Below, one piece after another: positions 34,309 to 42,307 of a stretch of DNA of 43,213 bases. How positions within the stretch are numbered: the first letter of the stretch is position 1; every line of letters begins with the position of its first letter. The DNA lies in contig CAKKQC010000010.1 of NCBI GenBank assembly GCA_919901855.1, forward strand, positions 1 through 43,213, given 5' to 3'. The DNA comes from a bacterium. GTDB lineage: Bacteria; Oederibacteriota; CAKKQC01. Below the pieces are notes generated by a model, which was not told the DNA's origin, searched no databases, and was given only the letters and a program-made list of their open reading frames with translations. A program made the position numbers and the translations under genes.

Positions 34309-34317
34309 TGGTAGCGT
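34309..34317 (+). promoter_or_regulatory. Extended -10 promoter of rmuC, leaderless
   Basis: TGG then TAGCGT (34312-34317) ends 7 nt before ATG 34325. The hexamer is weak but the TG extension and distance match other starts in the window. Confidence 0.35.
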
Positions 34318-34324
34318 AACGGCG

Positions 34325-35494
34325 ATGGGCTGGATGGCCGGATTCGCGGTCGCGGTCGTGGCGGCGCTCGCACTGGGCGTCCTGTGGTGGCGCACGGAAG
34401 GCGCCGCAGCGGCGCTGCGCGCCGAGCACGAGGCGCTCAAGGCGCACCGCGAGGCCGACGCCGACAAGCTCGCCTGGATCGACCGGGCCCAGGCCGAACT
34501 GCGGGAAGCCTTCGAAGCGCTCGCGGCGCGCGCGATTCGCGAGAACGGGGCCCAGATGGTCGGGGACGCGGAGAGGGTCGTCAAGCCGCTGAAAGAGACC
34601 CTCGACCGGCTCGAGGGCCACGTCCGGGACCTCGAGACGAAGCGGGCGGGCGCGTACGGGGAGCTGCTGAACCAGCTCGGGAGCCTCCAGTCGGCGAACG
34701 CCGAGTTGACGCGCACGACGGCGACCCTGTCGCAGTCCCTGCGCTCTTCGGGCGTCCGGGGCCGGTGGGGCGAGCTGCAACTCAAGCGGGTGGTCGAGCT
34801 GGCCGGGTTGCAGGTGCACGTGGACTTCGTCGAACAGGAGGCCCGGGGCGAGGGGCGGCCCGACATGATCGTCAAGCTGCCGGGCGGCGGCGAGCTCCCC
34901 GTGGACGCGAAGGCCCCGATGGACGCCTACCTCGACGCGCTGGCGGCGACCGACGACGCCGCGCGGAGCGCCAAGCTCGACGCCCACGCCGAGGCGATCC
35001 GGCGGCGGCTCAAGGAACTGGGGGACAAGGTCTACTGGAAGCAGTTCCGGCAGGCCCCGGAGTTCGTGGCCATGTTCGTCCCCGTCGAATCCTGCCTCTC
35101 GGCCGCCTTCGAGCGCGACCCCGGCCTGCTCGAGTTCGCCATGTCCCGCCAGGTGCTCCTCGTGACCCCCGTTACCCTCCTGGCACTCCTCAAGACCGTC
35201 GCCTGGGGATGGCAGCAACAACACGTCGCCGCGAACGTTCTGCAGATCGAGGAGCTGTGCCGCGAGTTCTACGGCCGGCTCCAGCCGTTCTTGGCCAGGT
35301 TCGCGGAAACGGGGAAGAAGCTCGATCAGGCCGTGGAATCCTACAATGCCACGGTCGGGTCGGTGACCGACCGGGTGCTCCCTGCGGTGCGACGGCTCAA
35401 GGAGTTGGGCGCCGGCGCGGAGGAGCCCCCGGAGGCGAAGACGATCGAGCACCGCCCCCGCAGGGCCGAGGGGACCGGGGACAGCCGGGGCTGA
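34325..35494 (+). CDS. rmuC: DNA recombination protein RmuC homologue
   Basis: The 389-residue protein has one N-terminal membrane helix (residues 4-22), a long charged coiled coil (about 25-130) and the RmuC core domain. The core shows RGRWGELQLKRVVELAGL, then RPDMIVKLPGGGELPVDAKAPMDAYL (a PD-(D/E)xK-like D...VDAK pattern), FVPVESCLSAAF, and LLVTPVTLLALLKTVAWGWQQQ. RmuC is implicated in limiting inversions at short inverted repeats and more recently in phage restriction in E. coli; the biochemical activity is presumed nucleolytic. It appears to have its own leaderless promoter. The gene is followed 61 bp later by tRNA-Glu. Confidence 0.9.
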   Translation: MGWMAGFAVAVVAALALGVLWWRTEGAAAALRAEHEALKAHREADADKLAWIDRAQAELREAFEALAARAIRENGAQMVGDAERVVKPLKETLDRLEGHVRDLETKRAGAYGELLNQLGSLQSANAELTRTTATLSQSLRSSGVRGRWGELQLKRVVELAGLQVHVDFVEQEARGEGRPDMIVKLPGGGELPVDAKAPMDAYLDALAATDDAARSAKLDAHAEAIRRRLKELGDKVYWKQFRQAPEFVAMFVPVESCLSAAFERDPGLLEFAMSRQVLLVTPVTLLALLKTVAWGWQQQHVAANVLQIEELCREFYGRLQPFLARFAETGKKLDQAVESYNATVGSVTDRVLPAVRRLKELGAGAEEPPEAKTIEHRPRRAEGTGDSRG

Positions 35495-35505
35495 CGATTG
35501 CCGAG

Positions 35506-35535
35506 GTGACGGGGCACGAGCCGTTCGGTTACAAT
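35506..35535 (+). promoter_or_regulatory. tRNA-Glu promoter (GTGACG, 18 nt, TACAAT)
   Basis: -35 GTGACG (35506-35511), an 18-nt spacer and -10 TACAAT (35530-35535), ending 20 nt before the tRNA 5' base. Confidence 0.6.
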
Positions 35536-35555
35536 GTCCGTGTCCGCTTTTAGAC

Positions 35556-35628
35556 GCCCCCATCGTCTAGTGGCCCAGGACATCTGGTTCTCAGCCAGGA
35601 GACCGGGGTTCGACTCCCCGTGGGGGTA
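35556..35628 (+). tRNA. tRNA-Glu (anticodon CTC)
   Basis: The 73-nt cloverleaf has acceptor arms GCCCCCA (35556-35562) and TGGGGGT (35621-35627), with one G-U pair at the end. The D arm is GTC/GAC. The anticodon stem TCTGG/CCAGG holds loop TTCTCAG, so the anticodon is CTC. The T arm is CGGGG/CCCCG with loop TTCGACT. Discriminator A; CCA is not encoded. Confidence 0.95.
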
Positions 35629-35671
35629 GGCTTGCGTGATGTGATTTTTTTTCGGGATTGAGGTGGCCCAC

Positions 35672-36400
35672 ATGAGCCAGGTGACAATCGCGAAGTACGC
35701 GTACCGGGGGATGGACGTCGAGATCAGCTCCGGCGTATTCCAGCCCAACCGTACCACGGAACTCCTGCTGGACGCCGTTCTGGGGGAGGATCTCTCGGGC
35801 AAGAGCGTGCTCGACCTCGGGTGCGGGTCCGGCGTGGTCGGCCTCGCCGTGCGCAGCTTTTCGAAGGCCCGCGATGTCGCGGGGTCCGACATCTCGGTCA
35901 AGGCGGTCGAATGCGCCAAGGCGAACGCCAGGCGCCTCGGGCTCGAGATCGACCACCGGGAGGGGAGCATGTTCGATCCCTGGGCCGGCCGGATGTTCGA
36001 CGTGATCGCCGACGACGTGTCGGGCGTCGCGGAGCCGATCGCGCGCATCACGCCCTGGTATCCGCCCGAGATCGTGTGCGACGCGGGCCTGGACGGCACC
36101 ATCAACTCGATAAGGATGCTCGAGGCGGCCCGGTCGCATCTCAAGCCCGGCGGCGTCATCTTCCTGCCGACCGTGTCCCTGTCCAACGAGGCCAAGATCC
36201 TCGAGGTGGCGCGGAAGCTCTACCATCAGGTCCAACTCCTGCTGAAGAAGAGCTGGCCGTTCCGGGAGGACATCTGGCAGAAGGTCGCCGCGAACGGGGC
36301 GTGCAAGCGGCTGATCGAAGAGGGCATCATCAAGGTCGTGCCGCGGGGGAGCCGGATGCTCTGGGACACGAGCGTCTACAAGGTCTGCCTGAACCCGTGA
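35672..36400 (+). CDS. Class I SAM-dependent methyltransferase (HemK/PrmC-like fold, substrate unknown)
   Basis: The 242-residue protein has GVFQPNRTTELLLDAVL, a segment resembling the lead-in of PrmC/HemK enzymes. The SAM-binding motif I is VLDLGCGSGVVGLAV (about residues 47-61), followed by GSDISVKAVECAKANARRLG. Where N5-glutamine and adenine methyltransferases have NPPY, this protein reads IADDVSG, so glutamine or adenine methylation is unlikely. I do not know the substrate. A start at ATG 35672 is favoured by GAGGTGG 5 nt before it, over GTG 35663, which lies inside that SD. The stop overlaps the asd start as GTGA, so asd translation is coupled. A run of eight T (35645-35652) lies between the tRNA and this gene, without a hairpin. 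Confidence 0.8.
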   Translation: MSQVTIAKYAYRGMDVEISSGVFQPNRTTELLLDAVLGEDLSGKSVLDLGCGSGVVGLAVRSFSKARDVAGSDISVKAVECAKANARRLGLEIDHREGSMFDPWAGRMFDVIADDVSGVAEPIARITPWYPPEIVCDAGLDGTINSIRMLEAARSHLKPGGVIFLPTVSLSNEAKILEVARKLYHQVQLLLKKSWPFREDIWQKVAANGACKRLIEEGIIKVVPRGSRMLWDTSVYKVCLNP

Positions 36401-37440
36401 GTTCGCCGCGGCCGGTCCGTGTCGCCGTCCTCGGCGCCACGGGCGCCGTGGGAACCGAGATGCTCCGCGTCCTGGAGCAGCGCAAGTTCCCCGTCGCCTC
36501 GTTGCGCGCGCTCGCGTCCGAGCGCTCCGCCGGCCGCCGTCTGCCGTTCGCGGGTGGCGAGGTGACCGTCGAACCCGTCGGTCCCGCCTCTTTCCAGGGC
36601 ATCGACCTCGCGATCTTCTCCGCGGGCGCCACCGCGAGCAAGCAGTGGGCGCCGATCGCGGTGCGTTCCGGCGCCACCGTCGTGGACAACTCCAGCGGGT
36701 GGCGGACCGACCCCAAGGTGCCGCTCGTAGTGCCCGAGGTGAACGCGCGCGCCCTGGAATGGCACGGAGGGATCATCGCCAACCCCAACTGCTCGACCAT
36801 CCAGATGGTCGTCGCGCTCAAGCCCCTGCACGACGCGGCGAAGATCCGGCGCGTGATCGTTTCGACCTACCAGGCGGTTTCGGGCAAGAGCGGCCGCGCG
36901 ATGGCGGAGCTGACCGAGGCCACCCGGGCCGTGCTGGACGGCAGGACGCCGCCCGCCGTGCTCTTCCCGAAACCCATGGGATTCAACGTCTCCTTCGACT
37001 GGCCGTTCGCCGAGAACGGGTTCACCGAGGAGGAGATGAAGATGACCAAGGAGACGGTCAAGATCATGGAGGACACCTCCATCAAGGTGACCGCGACCAC
37101 CGCGCGCGTGCCCGTCTACCGGGGCCACGCCGAGGCCGTCTACATCGAGACCGAACGACGGCTGTCGGCGGCGGCGGCGCGCGAGCTCCTGGCGAAGGCG
37201 CCGGGCGTCGTCGTCCAGGACGACCCCGCGACCAAGACCTGGCCGTCCCCGCGCGAGGCGGAGGGCCGGGGCGAGGTCTTCGTGGGGCGCATCCGCGAGG
37301 ACCACGCGCAGGACCGGGCGCTGTGGCTCTGGGTCGTCTCCGACAACCTGCTCAAGGGCGCGGCCCTGAACGCCGTCCAGATCGGCGAGATCCTGCTGGC
37401 GAAGGGCATGTTCAAGCCGAAACAGCCTCTGTTCGTCTAG
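36397..37440 (+). CDS. asd: Aspartate-semialdehyde dehydrogenase
   Basis: The 347-residue protein reduces aspartyl-4-phosphate to aspartate semialdehyde for lysine/diaminopimelate, threonine and methionine synthesis. The N-terminal NADP loop is VLGATGAVGTEMLRVLEQR. The catalytic cysteine is C132 in ANPNCSTIQM, the catalytic histidine sits in PVYRGHAEA, and the C-terminal helix has LWVVSDNLLKGAALNAVQI. All are standard for the family. The start is GTG 36397, overlapping the methyltransferase stop (GTGA). thrS follows after 4 bp, so the two threonine-related genes are probably co-transcribed. Confidence 0.95.
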   Translation: MSSPRPVRVAVLGATGAVGTEMLRVLEQRKFPVASLRALASERSAGRRLPFAGGEVTVEPVGPASFQGIDLAIFSAGATASKQWAPIAVRSGATVVDNSSGWRTDPKVPLVVPEVNARALEWHGGIIANPNCSTIQMVVALKPLHDAAKIRRVIVSTYQAVSGKSGRAMAELTEATRAVLDGRTPPAVLFPKPMGFNVSFDWPFAENGFTEEEMKMTKETVKIMEDTSIKVTATTARVPVYRGHAEAVYIETERRLSAAAARELLAKAPGVVVQDDPATKTWPSPREAEGRGEVFVGRIREDHAQDRALWLWVVSDNLLKGAALNAVQIGEILLAKGMFKPKQPLFV

Positions 37441-37444
37441 CGAC

Positions 37445-39208
37445 ATGGCCGACCAGGTAGTTCCGTTCTCGAATCCAGCGGGCCGGGAGCTCTTCTGGCA
37501 CAGCGCCTCCCACCTCATGGCGCAGGCGGTCAAGGAGCTCTGGCCCGGGGCGTTCCTGACCATCGGCCCGGCGGTCGATGACGGGTTCTACTACGACGTC
37601 GATTTCCCCGCGCCCATCACGGAGGCGGACTTGCCGCGGATCGAGGCCCGGATGCACGAGATCGTGGACCGCGACAGCCCCATCGTGCGGCGCGAGATGC
37701 CGAAGTCGGAAGCCCTCGAGTTCTTCCGGGCGCGCGGCGACACCTACAAGGTCGAGATCCTGAACGAGATCCCGGACGCGACCGTGAGCCTCTACGAGCA
37801 GGGCGGGTTCGTCGACCTCTGCCGCGGCCCGCACGTGCCTTCGACCGGCGCGCTCAAGGCGTTCAAGATCACGTCGATCGCGGGCGCGTACTGGCGCGGC
37901 GACGAGCACAACAAGATGCTGACGCGGCTCTACGGCGTCGCGTTCCCGACGCAGGCCCAGCTCGACGAGCACCTGAAGCTCCTGGAAGAGGCGAAGAAGC
38001 GCGACCACCGCGTCCTGGGCCGCGACCTCGACCTGTTCTCGTTCCACGAGGAGATGGGGCCGGGCTTGCCGGTTCTGCACCCGAAGGGGGCGATCATCCG
38101 GCGGGTGATCGAGGACTTCTGGCGCGAAGAGCACGCCAGGAACGGGTACGAGACGATCTTCTCGCCGCACATCGGAAAGGCCACGCTCTGGGAGACCTCG
38201 GGGCACCTCGGGTTCTACAAGGACTCCATGTACGCGCCGCTCGAGATCGAGGGGCAGAAGTACTACCTCAAGCCCATGAACTGCCCGTTCCACATGCTCG
38301 CCTACAACAACCGGCAGCATTCGTACCGGGAACTCCCCATCAGGTACTGCGAGCTCGGGACCGTGTATCGCTACGAGCGCAGCGGCGTCCTGCACGGCCT
38401 CCTGCGCGTGCGCGGGTTCACCCAGGACGACGCCCACATCTTCATGCGGCCCGACCAGGTCGACGCGGAGGTGACCCAGGTCCTGAAGTTCGTCCTGTTC
38501 ATGCTCCGCACGTTCGGGTTCGCCGAATTCGACGTCTATCTCTCGACCCGGCCCGAAGGGCGCGTCGGGACCGAGGCGATGTGGGACACCGCGGAGGGCG
38601 TCCTCCTCCACGCGCTCGACGAGGCCCGGAAGGCCGGGCTCATCTCGTCGTTCACCGAGGACAAGGGGGGCGGGGTGTTCTACGGCCCCAAGATCGACGT
38701 CAAGGTCAAGGACGCGCTTGGCCATGCGTGGCAGTGCTCGACGATCCAGGTGGACTTCAACCTGCCCGAGCGGTTCGACCTGACCTACATCGCCGAGGAC
38801 GGGAGCAAGCAGCGGCTGGTCATGGTCCACCGGGCCCTCCTGGGCTCGATCGACCGGTTCATGGGCGCCCTGATCGAGCACTATGCCGGCGCCTTCCCGC
38901 TCTGGCTGGCGCCCGTGCAGGCCCGCGTTCTCACCATCACGTCGGACCTCGAGGCGTACGGTCGCGGGATCGTGGACCAGCTCAAAGCCGCGGGGATCCG
39001 GGCGGAGGGGAACTACTCGCCGGAGAAGATCGGACACAAGATCCGGGCCGCCGAGCTCGAGAAGGTCCCCTACATGCTCGTCGTGGGGAAGCGCGAGGCC
39101 GCCGACGGCAAGGTCGCCGTCCGGAAGAAGGGCAAGGGGGACGAGGGAGTGGCCGTGGTGGCCGACGTCGTCGCCCGGCTGGCCGGGGAGGCGCGGGAAC
39201 GCCGCTGA
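37445..39208 (+). CDS. thrS: Threonyl-tRNA synthetase lacking the N-terminal TGS domain
   Basis: The 587-residue protein is shorter than the usual ~640 because the ~60-residue TGS domain is absent. It starts directly with the editing domain, whose metal-site motif HSASH is at residues 19-23, followed by FYYDVDFP and later LCRGPHVP. The class II catalytic core has PMNCPFHMLAY (zinc ligand C), YRYERSGVLHGLLRVRGFTQDDAHIF (motif 2 region), and a motif 3 region with MVHRALLGSIDRF. The anticodon-binding domain ends the protein (PVQARVLTITSDLEAYG onward). Start ATG 37445 lies 4 bp after asd. No start upstream could restore a TGS domain, since that region codes Asd. The stop overlaps the presumed CTG start of nfo. 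Confidence 0.95.
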   Translation: MADQVVPFSNPAGRELFWHSASHLMAQAVKELWPGAFLTIGPAVDDGFYYDVDFPAPITEADLPRIEARMHEIVDRDSPIVRREMPKSEALEFFRARGDTYKVEILNEIPDATVSLYEQGGFVDLCRGPHVPSTGALKAFKITSIAGAYWRGDEHNKMLTRLYGVAFPTQAQLDEHLKLLEEAKKRDHRVLGRDLDLFSFHEEMGPGLPVLHPKGAIIRRVIEDFWREEHARNGYETIFSPHIGKATLWETSGHLGFYKDSMYAPLEIEGQKYYLKPMNCPFHMLAYNNRQHSYRELPIRYCELGTVYRYERSGVLHGLLRVRGFTQDDAHIFMRPDQVDAEVTQVLKFVLFMLRTFGFAEFDVYLSTRPEGRVGTEAMWDTAEGVLLHALDEARKAGLISSFTEDKGGGVFYGPKIDVKVKDALGHAWQCSTIQVDFNLPERFDLTYIAEDGSKQRLVMVHRALLGSIDRFMGALIEHYAGAFPLWLAPVQARVLTITSDLEAYGRGIVDQLKAAGIRAEGNYSPEKIGHKIRAAELEKVPYMLVVGKREAADGKVAVRKKGKGDEGVAVVADVVARLAGEARERR

Positions 39209-40065
39209 CCCCCCCCCGCATCGGCTGTCATGTCTCGATCGCGGAAGGCGTCTCGAAGGCGATCGAGCGGGCCGAGGCGCGCGAGTGCGAGTGCATCCAG
39301 ATCTTCACCACCTCGCCGCGCGTGTGGGCGCACGCCACGCACGCCGCGGAAGAGGTCGCGGGGTTCCGCGCCGGCGTGGCCCGCCTCGGGCTCGTGCCGA
39401 TCGTCGTGCACGCGAGCTATCTCCTGAACATGGCGTCGCCGGACGAGGGTCTCCGCGCGAGGAGCGTGGCCCTCCTGAGCGCGACCGCGCGGTGGTCGGC
39501 CGAGCTCGGCGCGTCCGCGGTCGTGATCCATCCCGGCTCGTGCGCCGATTTCGACGGCGGCGGGTGCGTGTCGCGGGTGGCGGAGACGCTCCGCGCGGCG
39601 TTTGCCGAGTGGCCCGCGGGCGTCGCGCTCGCGCTCGAGCAGTCCGCGGGCGGTCCCACCACGGTCGGGGGCCGGTTCGAGCACCTCATGGACATCATCG
39701 CCGCGCTCGGCGGCGACGCCCGGCTCCGGGTCTGGCTCGACACCGCGCACGCGTTCAGCGCGGGGTACGATCTCGCGCACCCCGAGGGGATCGACCGGCT
39801 GGTCGCGGACGTCCGGCGGACGGCGGGCTGGGACCGCGTCGCCGGCGTCCACGCGAACGACTCGAAGGAGCCCCTGGGCTCTCGCCGGGACCGCCACGAG
39901 AACATCGGCGAGGGGCTGATCGGGCGCGAGGGGTTCCGGCTCCTGCTGCGGCACGAGGCCTTCCGGGGCCTGCCGTTCCTGCTCGAGACGCCCGGATTCG
40001 ACGGGGAAGGGCCGGATCTCGAGAACATGACCCGGCTCAAGCAGTTGAGGGACGCAACAGGTTAA
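39205..40065 (+). CDS. nfo: Endonuclease IV (AP endonuclease), probable CTG start
   Basis: The protein has about 286 residues, normal for the family. It cuts DNA at abasic sites in base-excision repair. The three-metal ligands are all visible: VVHASYL (His), VIHPGS (His), LALEQSAG (Glu), WLDTAHAFSAGYD (Asp and His), GVHANDSKEP (His), RRDRHENIGEG (Asp and His) and LLETPG (Glu). The family N-terminus (MKIGAHVSIAGG in relatives) corresponds here to RIGCHVSIAEG at residues 5-15. No ATG, GTG or TTG lies nearby upstream in frame. CTG 39205 forms a CTGA overlap with the thrS stop, mirroring the ATGA/GTGA overlaps elsewhere in the window. A nine-C run follows, so a sequencing indel should be considered, but the other frames offer no start either. 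Confidence 0.88.
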   Translation: MTPPRIGCHVSIAEGVSKAIERAEARECECIQIFTTSPRVWAHATHAAEEVAGFRAGVARLGLVPIVVHASYLLNMASPDEGLRARSVALLSATARWSAELGASAVVIHPGSCADFDGGGCVSRVAETLRAAFAEWPAGVALALEQSAGGPTTVGGRFEHLMDIIAALGGDARLRVWLDTAHAFSAGYDLAHPEGIDRLVADVRRTAGWDRVAGVHANDSKEPLGSRRDRHENIGEGLIGREGFRLLLRHEAFRGLPFLLETPGFDGEGPDLENMTRLKQLRDATG

Positions 40066-40068
40066 TAT
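40063..40068 (+). promoter_or_regulatory. -10 element of the beta-helix gene, leaderless
   Basis: TAATAT, overlapping the nfo stop codon, ends 9 nt before ATG 40078. Confidence 0.4.
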
Positions 40069-40077
40069 GGGGCAACC

Positions 40078-42288
40078 ATGAACCTACGATTTGCGGTGTC
40101 CGCCTGCCTGCTCATCGCCTCCACCGCCCACGCCGCCCCGGTTGCGGACGCAACTGCCCGCGCGGTCGTCACCGGCACCACGCTTCCGCTGATCACCGAC
40201 GGCGCGACCGTGAAGGCCGGGGACAAGAAACAGGAGGCGCTCGAGATTCCGTTCAACCTTCCGACGCGCGGGGTCTGGTACCTCTGGTTGCGCGTCACCG
40301 CGAAGTCGGGGAGCAACAGCGTGCTCACCTACGCGCTCGACGGGAAGGGCTACCGGAGCGCCCGGGGCCGGATCACGGTCCAGCCTTCGGCGAAGTCCCA
40401 GTGGCTCTCGCATTCGGACTACCGGGAGTTCAACGCCGAGGTGCACGCGGACGCGCCCGGCGAGCACGTGCTCCGGATCCGGGCCGAGTACGGCGAGGTC
40501 TCAATCGAGAAGGTCGCGCTCACGCTCTACTTCTCCGCGAAGCCGGCCGGCGACACGCTGGACCATGCCGGCGACCCGGGCGAAGGCCAGGCGGTCTTCC
40601 CCGATGCTCCCAAGCGCGTGGACGGGTTCCGGCCGGACTGGGTTTCGCCGCCGGTCAAGGCCGAGCGCACGTACTACGTCGACGCGGCTGCCGGCGACGA
40701 TGCCCGGGACGGGTTGACGGCGGCGACGGCGTGGAAGTCCTTCCGGAACGTGAACGGCCGCGCATTCCAGCCGGGCGACGCGATCCTCCTCAAGCGCGGG
40801 AGTACCTGGGAAGAGGGACTCTCTCCGGGCGGCTCCGGCACACCGGAGAAGGTGATCACGATTGGGGCGTACGGCGACGGGCCGCGGCCCGTCATCGACG
40901 GCATCAACCGCGATGCGGTCCACCTCGAGGAGCAGTCGTACTGGACGATCCAGGATCTCGAGCTCACGACCGATCCGGCGCATCACCGGTGCGGACTCCG
41001 GGTCGAGACCACGGCGGGCCATCCCCAACCGAAGGGAATCCGGGTCTACAACGTGATCGCGTACGACAACGGCCCGTCCGGCATCTCCGTCGGGAGCAGT
41101 CACGGCGAGGGCAACGGGTACGACGGGGTGGTCATCGAGAACTGCCTCGCCTACGCGAACGACTCGGACGGCATCGTGACATCCGGGAGCGACCAGAACG
41201 GGTGCCGCAACACGGTCATCCGGTACTGCACCGCGTATTCGAACCTCTACGCGGCGGGCATCTGGATCACCTCGGGCGAGAACGGGCTGATCGAGCACTG
41301 CCTCGCCTACAACAACGCCTGCATCAATATCTGGGCCTGGAACGCGATCAACATCACGATGCGGCACTGCGAGGCCTTTCGGGGCCGGACGCCCCGGGAC
41401 GCGGGCGGGTTCGACATCGACTGGAGCGTCGAGGCGAGCACACTCGAGTACTGCTACTCGCACCACAACGAGGGCGTCGGCATCCTGCTCATGGGCGGCG
41501 GCACCGGTACCTACCGCAAGTTCCCGATGGCGAGCCGGTACAACCTCGCCCGGTACAACATTTCGGAGAACGACAACCCCGGCATCGGCATGGTCGAGAC
41601 GTTCGAGGACGGGAAGGTGGTCCACAATCTCGCCATCGCGTCGGGGGCCGGCCGCGACGGGAAGCCGAGGACGGCGATCGACATCTCGGGCTGGCCGGTC
41701 CAGCCCGACTGGGGGTCGGAGGAGCGGCACGGCGGCTGGCCGGCCCGCACCGAGTACTTCGACAACATCTTCATAGGCCGGCACGGGGCCCTGCCCGCGG
41801 CGGTCGACGACTGGGCCGCGACCAGGAAGCACGCAAACGTCTTCGACGCGAACCTGTACTGGCGCGATACGCCGGGAGCGCTGATCCGGTGGGACGGCCG
41901 GCGGAACGGCAATGGGTTCTGGATGGGGACGGAGTCGACCGACCTCAAGCCGGCGGAAGAGTTCGCGTCCCTCGAGGCGTTCCGGAAGAAGACCGGCCAC
42001 GAGCGCCACGGACTCAACGCGGACCCGGGGTTCGCGAACCCGTACCGGGGCGAGTATGGCCGGCTGCCGATGGATTCGTATCGCCTCGCGGCCGGTTCCC
42101 CGGCGGCGAAGGCGGGACGCCCGGTCACGCTCTCGAAGGCGTGGCTGAAGGGACGCGCGAAGTACCTGACGAACACGGGGGCGGAGGCGTACGGCATCCC
42201 GATGGCGCCCGCCGAGGCCGTCGAGGACTTCTGGGGCGAGCCCCTGACGCCGGGATCGTCTCCCGCGATCGGACCCTCCGGCCGATAA
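40078..42288 (+). CDS. Secreted right-handed parallel beta-helix protein
   Basis: The 736-residue protein starts with a signal peptide (MNLRFAVSACLLIASTAHA, cleavage before AP). Residues ~25-160 form a beta-sandwich-like domain (VWYLWLRVTAKSG, HVLRIRAEYGEVSIEKVAL) resembling a carbohydrate-binding module. From about residue 198 the pectate-lyase-like superfamily begins with TYYVDAAAGDDARDGLTAATAW. It continues with beta-helix rungs such as VVIENCLAYANDSDGI, VIRYCTAYSNLYAAGI, LIEHCLAYNNACINI and MRHCEAFRGRT. Cys recurs at the same place in successive rungs and would form an internal ladder. The C-terminal cap has LNADPGFANPYRGEYGRLP. This architecture is common in polysaccharide lyases and epimerases. 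The family cannot be fixed from sequence alone, so the enzyme activity is unproven. Confidence 0.85.
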   Translation: MNLRFAVSACLLIASTAHAAPVADATARAVVTGTTLPLITDGATVKAGDKKQEALEIPFNLPTRGVWYLWLRVTAKSGSNSVLTYALDGKGYRSARGRITVQPSAKSQWLSHSDYREFNAEVHADAPGEHVLRIRAEYGEVSIEKVALTLYFSAKPAGDTLDHAGDPGEGQAVFPDAPKRVDGFRPDWVSPPVKAERTYYVDAAAGDDARDGLTAATAWKSFRNVNGRAFQPGDAILLKRGSTWEEGLSPGGSGTPEKVITIGAYGDGPRPVIDGINRDAVHLEEQSYWTIQDLELTTDPAHHRCGLRVETTAGHPQPKGIRVYNVIAYDNGPSGISVGSSHGEGNGYDGVVIENCLAYANDSDGIVTSGSDQNGCRNTVIRYCTAYSNLYAAGIWITSGENGLIEHCLAYNNACINIWAWNAINITMRHCEAFRGRTPRDAGGFDIDWSVEASTLEYCYSHHNEGVGILLMGGGTGTYRKFPMASRYNLARYNISENDNPGIGMVETFEDGKVVHNLAIASGAGRDGKPRTAIDISGWPVQPDWGSEERHGGWPARTEYFDNIFIGRHGALPAAVDDWAATRKHANVFDANLYWRDTPGALIRWDGRRNGNGFWMGTESTDLKPAEEFASLEAFRKKTGHERHGLNADPGFANPYRGEYGRLPMDSYRLAAGSPAAKAGRPVTLSKAWLKGRAKYLTNTGAEAYGIPMAPAEAVEDFWGEPLTPGSSPAIGPSGR

Positions 42289-42292
42289 CGCG

Positions 42293-42298
42293 TATCAT
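42293..42298 (+). promoter_or_regulatory. -10 element of the TldD/PmbA-like gene, leaderless
   Basis: TATCAT ends 9 nt before GTG 42308. The surrounding GTATCATAG is the same as at 22833-22841. Confidence 0.4.
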
Positions 42299-42307
42299 AG
42301 GGAGTCC

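Noticed and set aside
35645-35652. T8 run after tRNA-Glu as an intrinsic terminator
   Set aside because: No hairpin other than the tRNA arms precedes it at a suitable distance; tRNA and methyltransferase may be co-transcribed.
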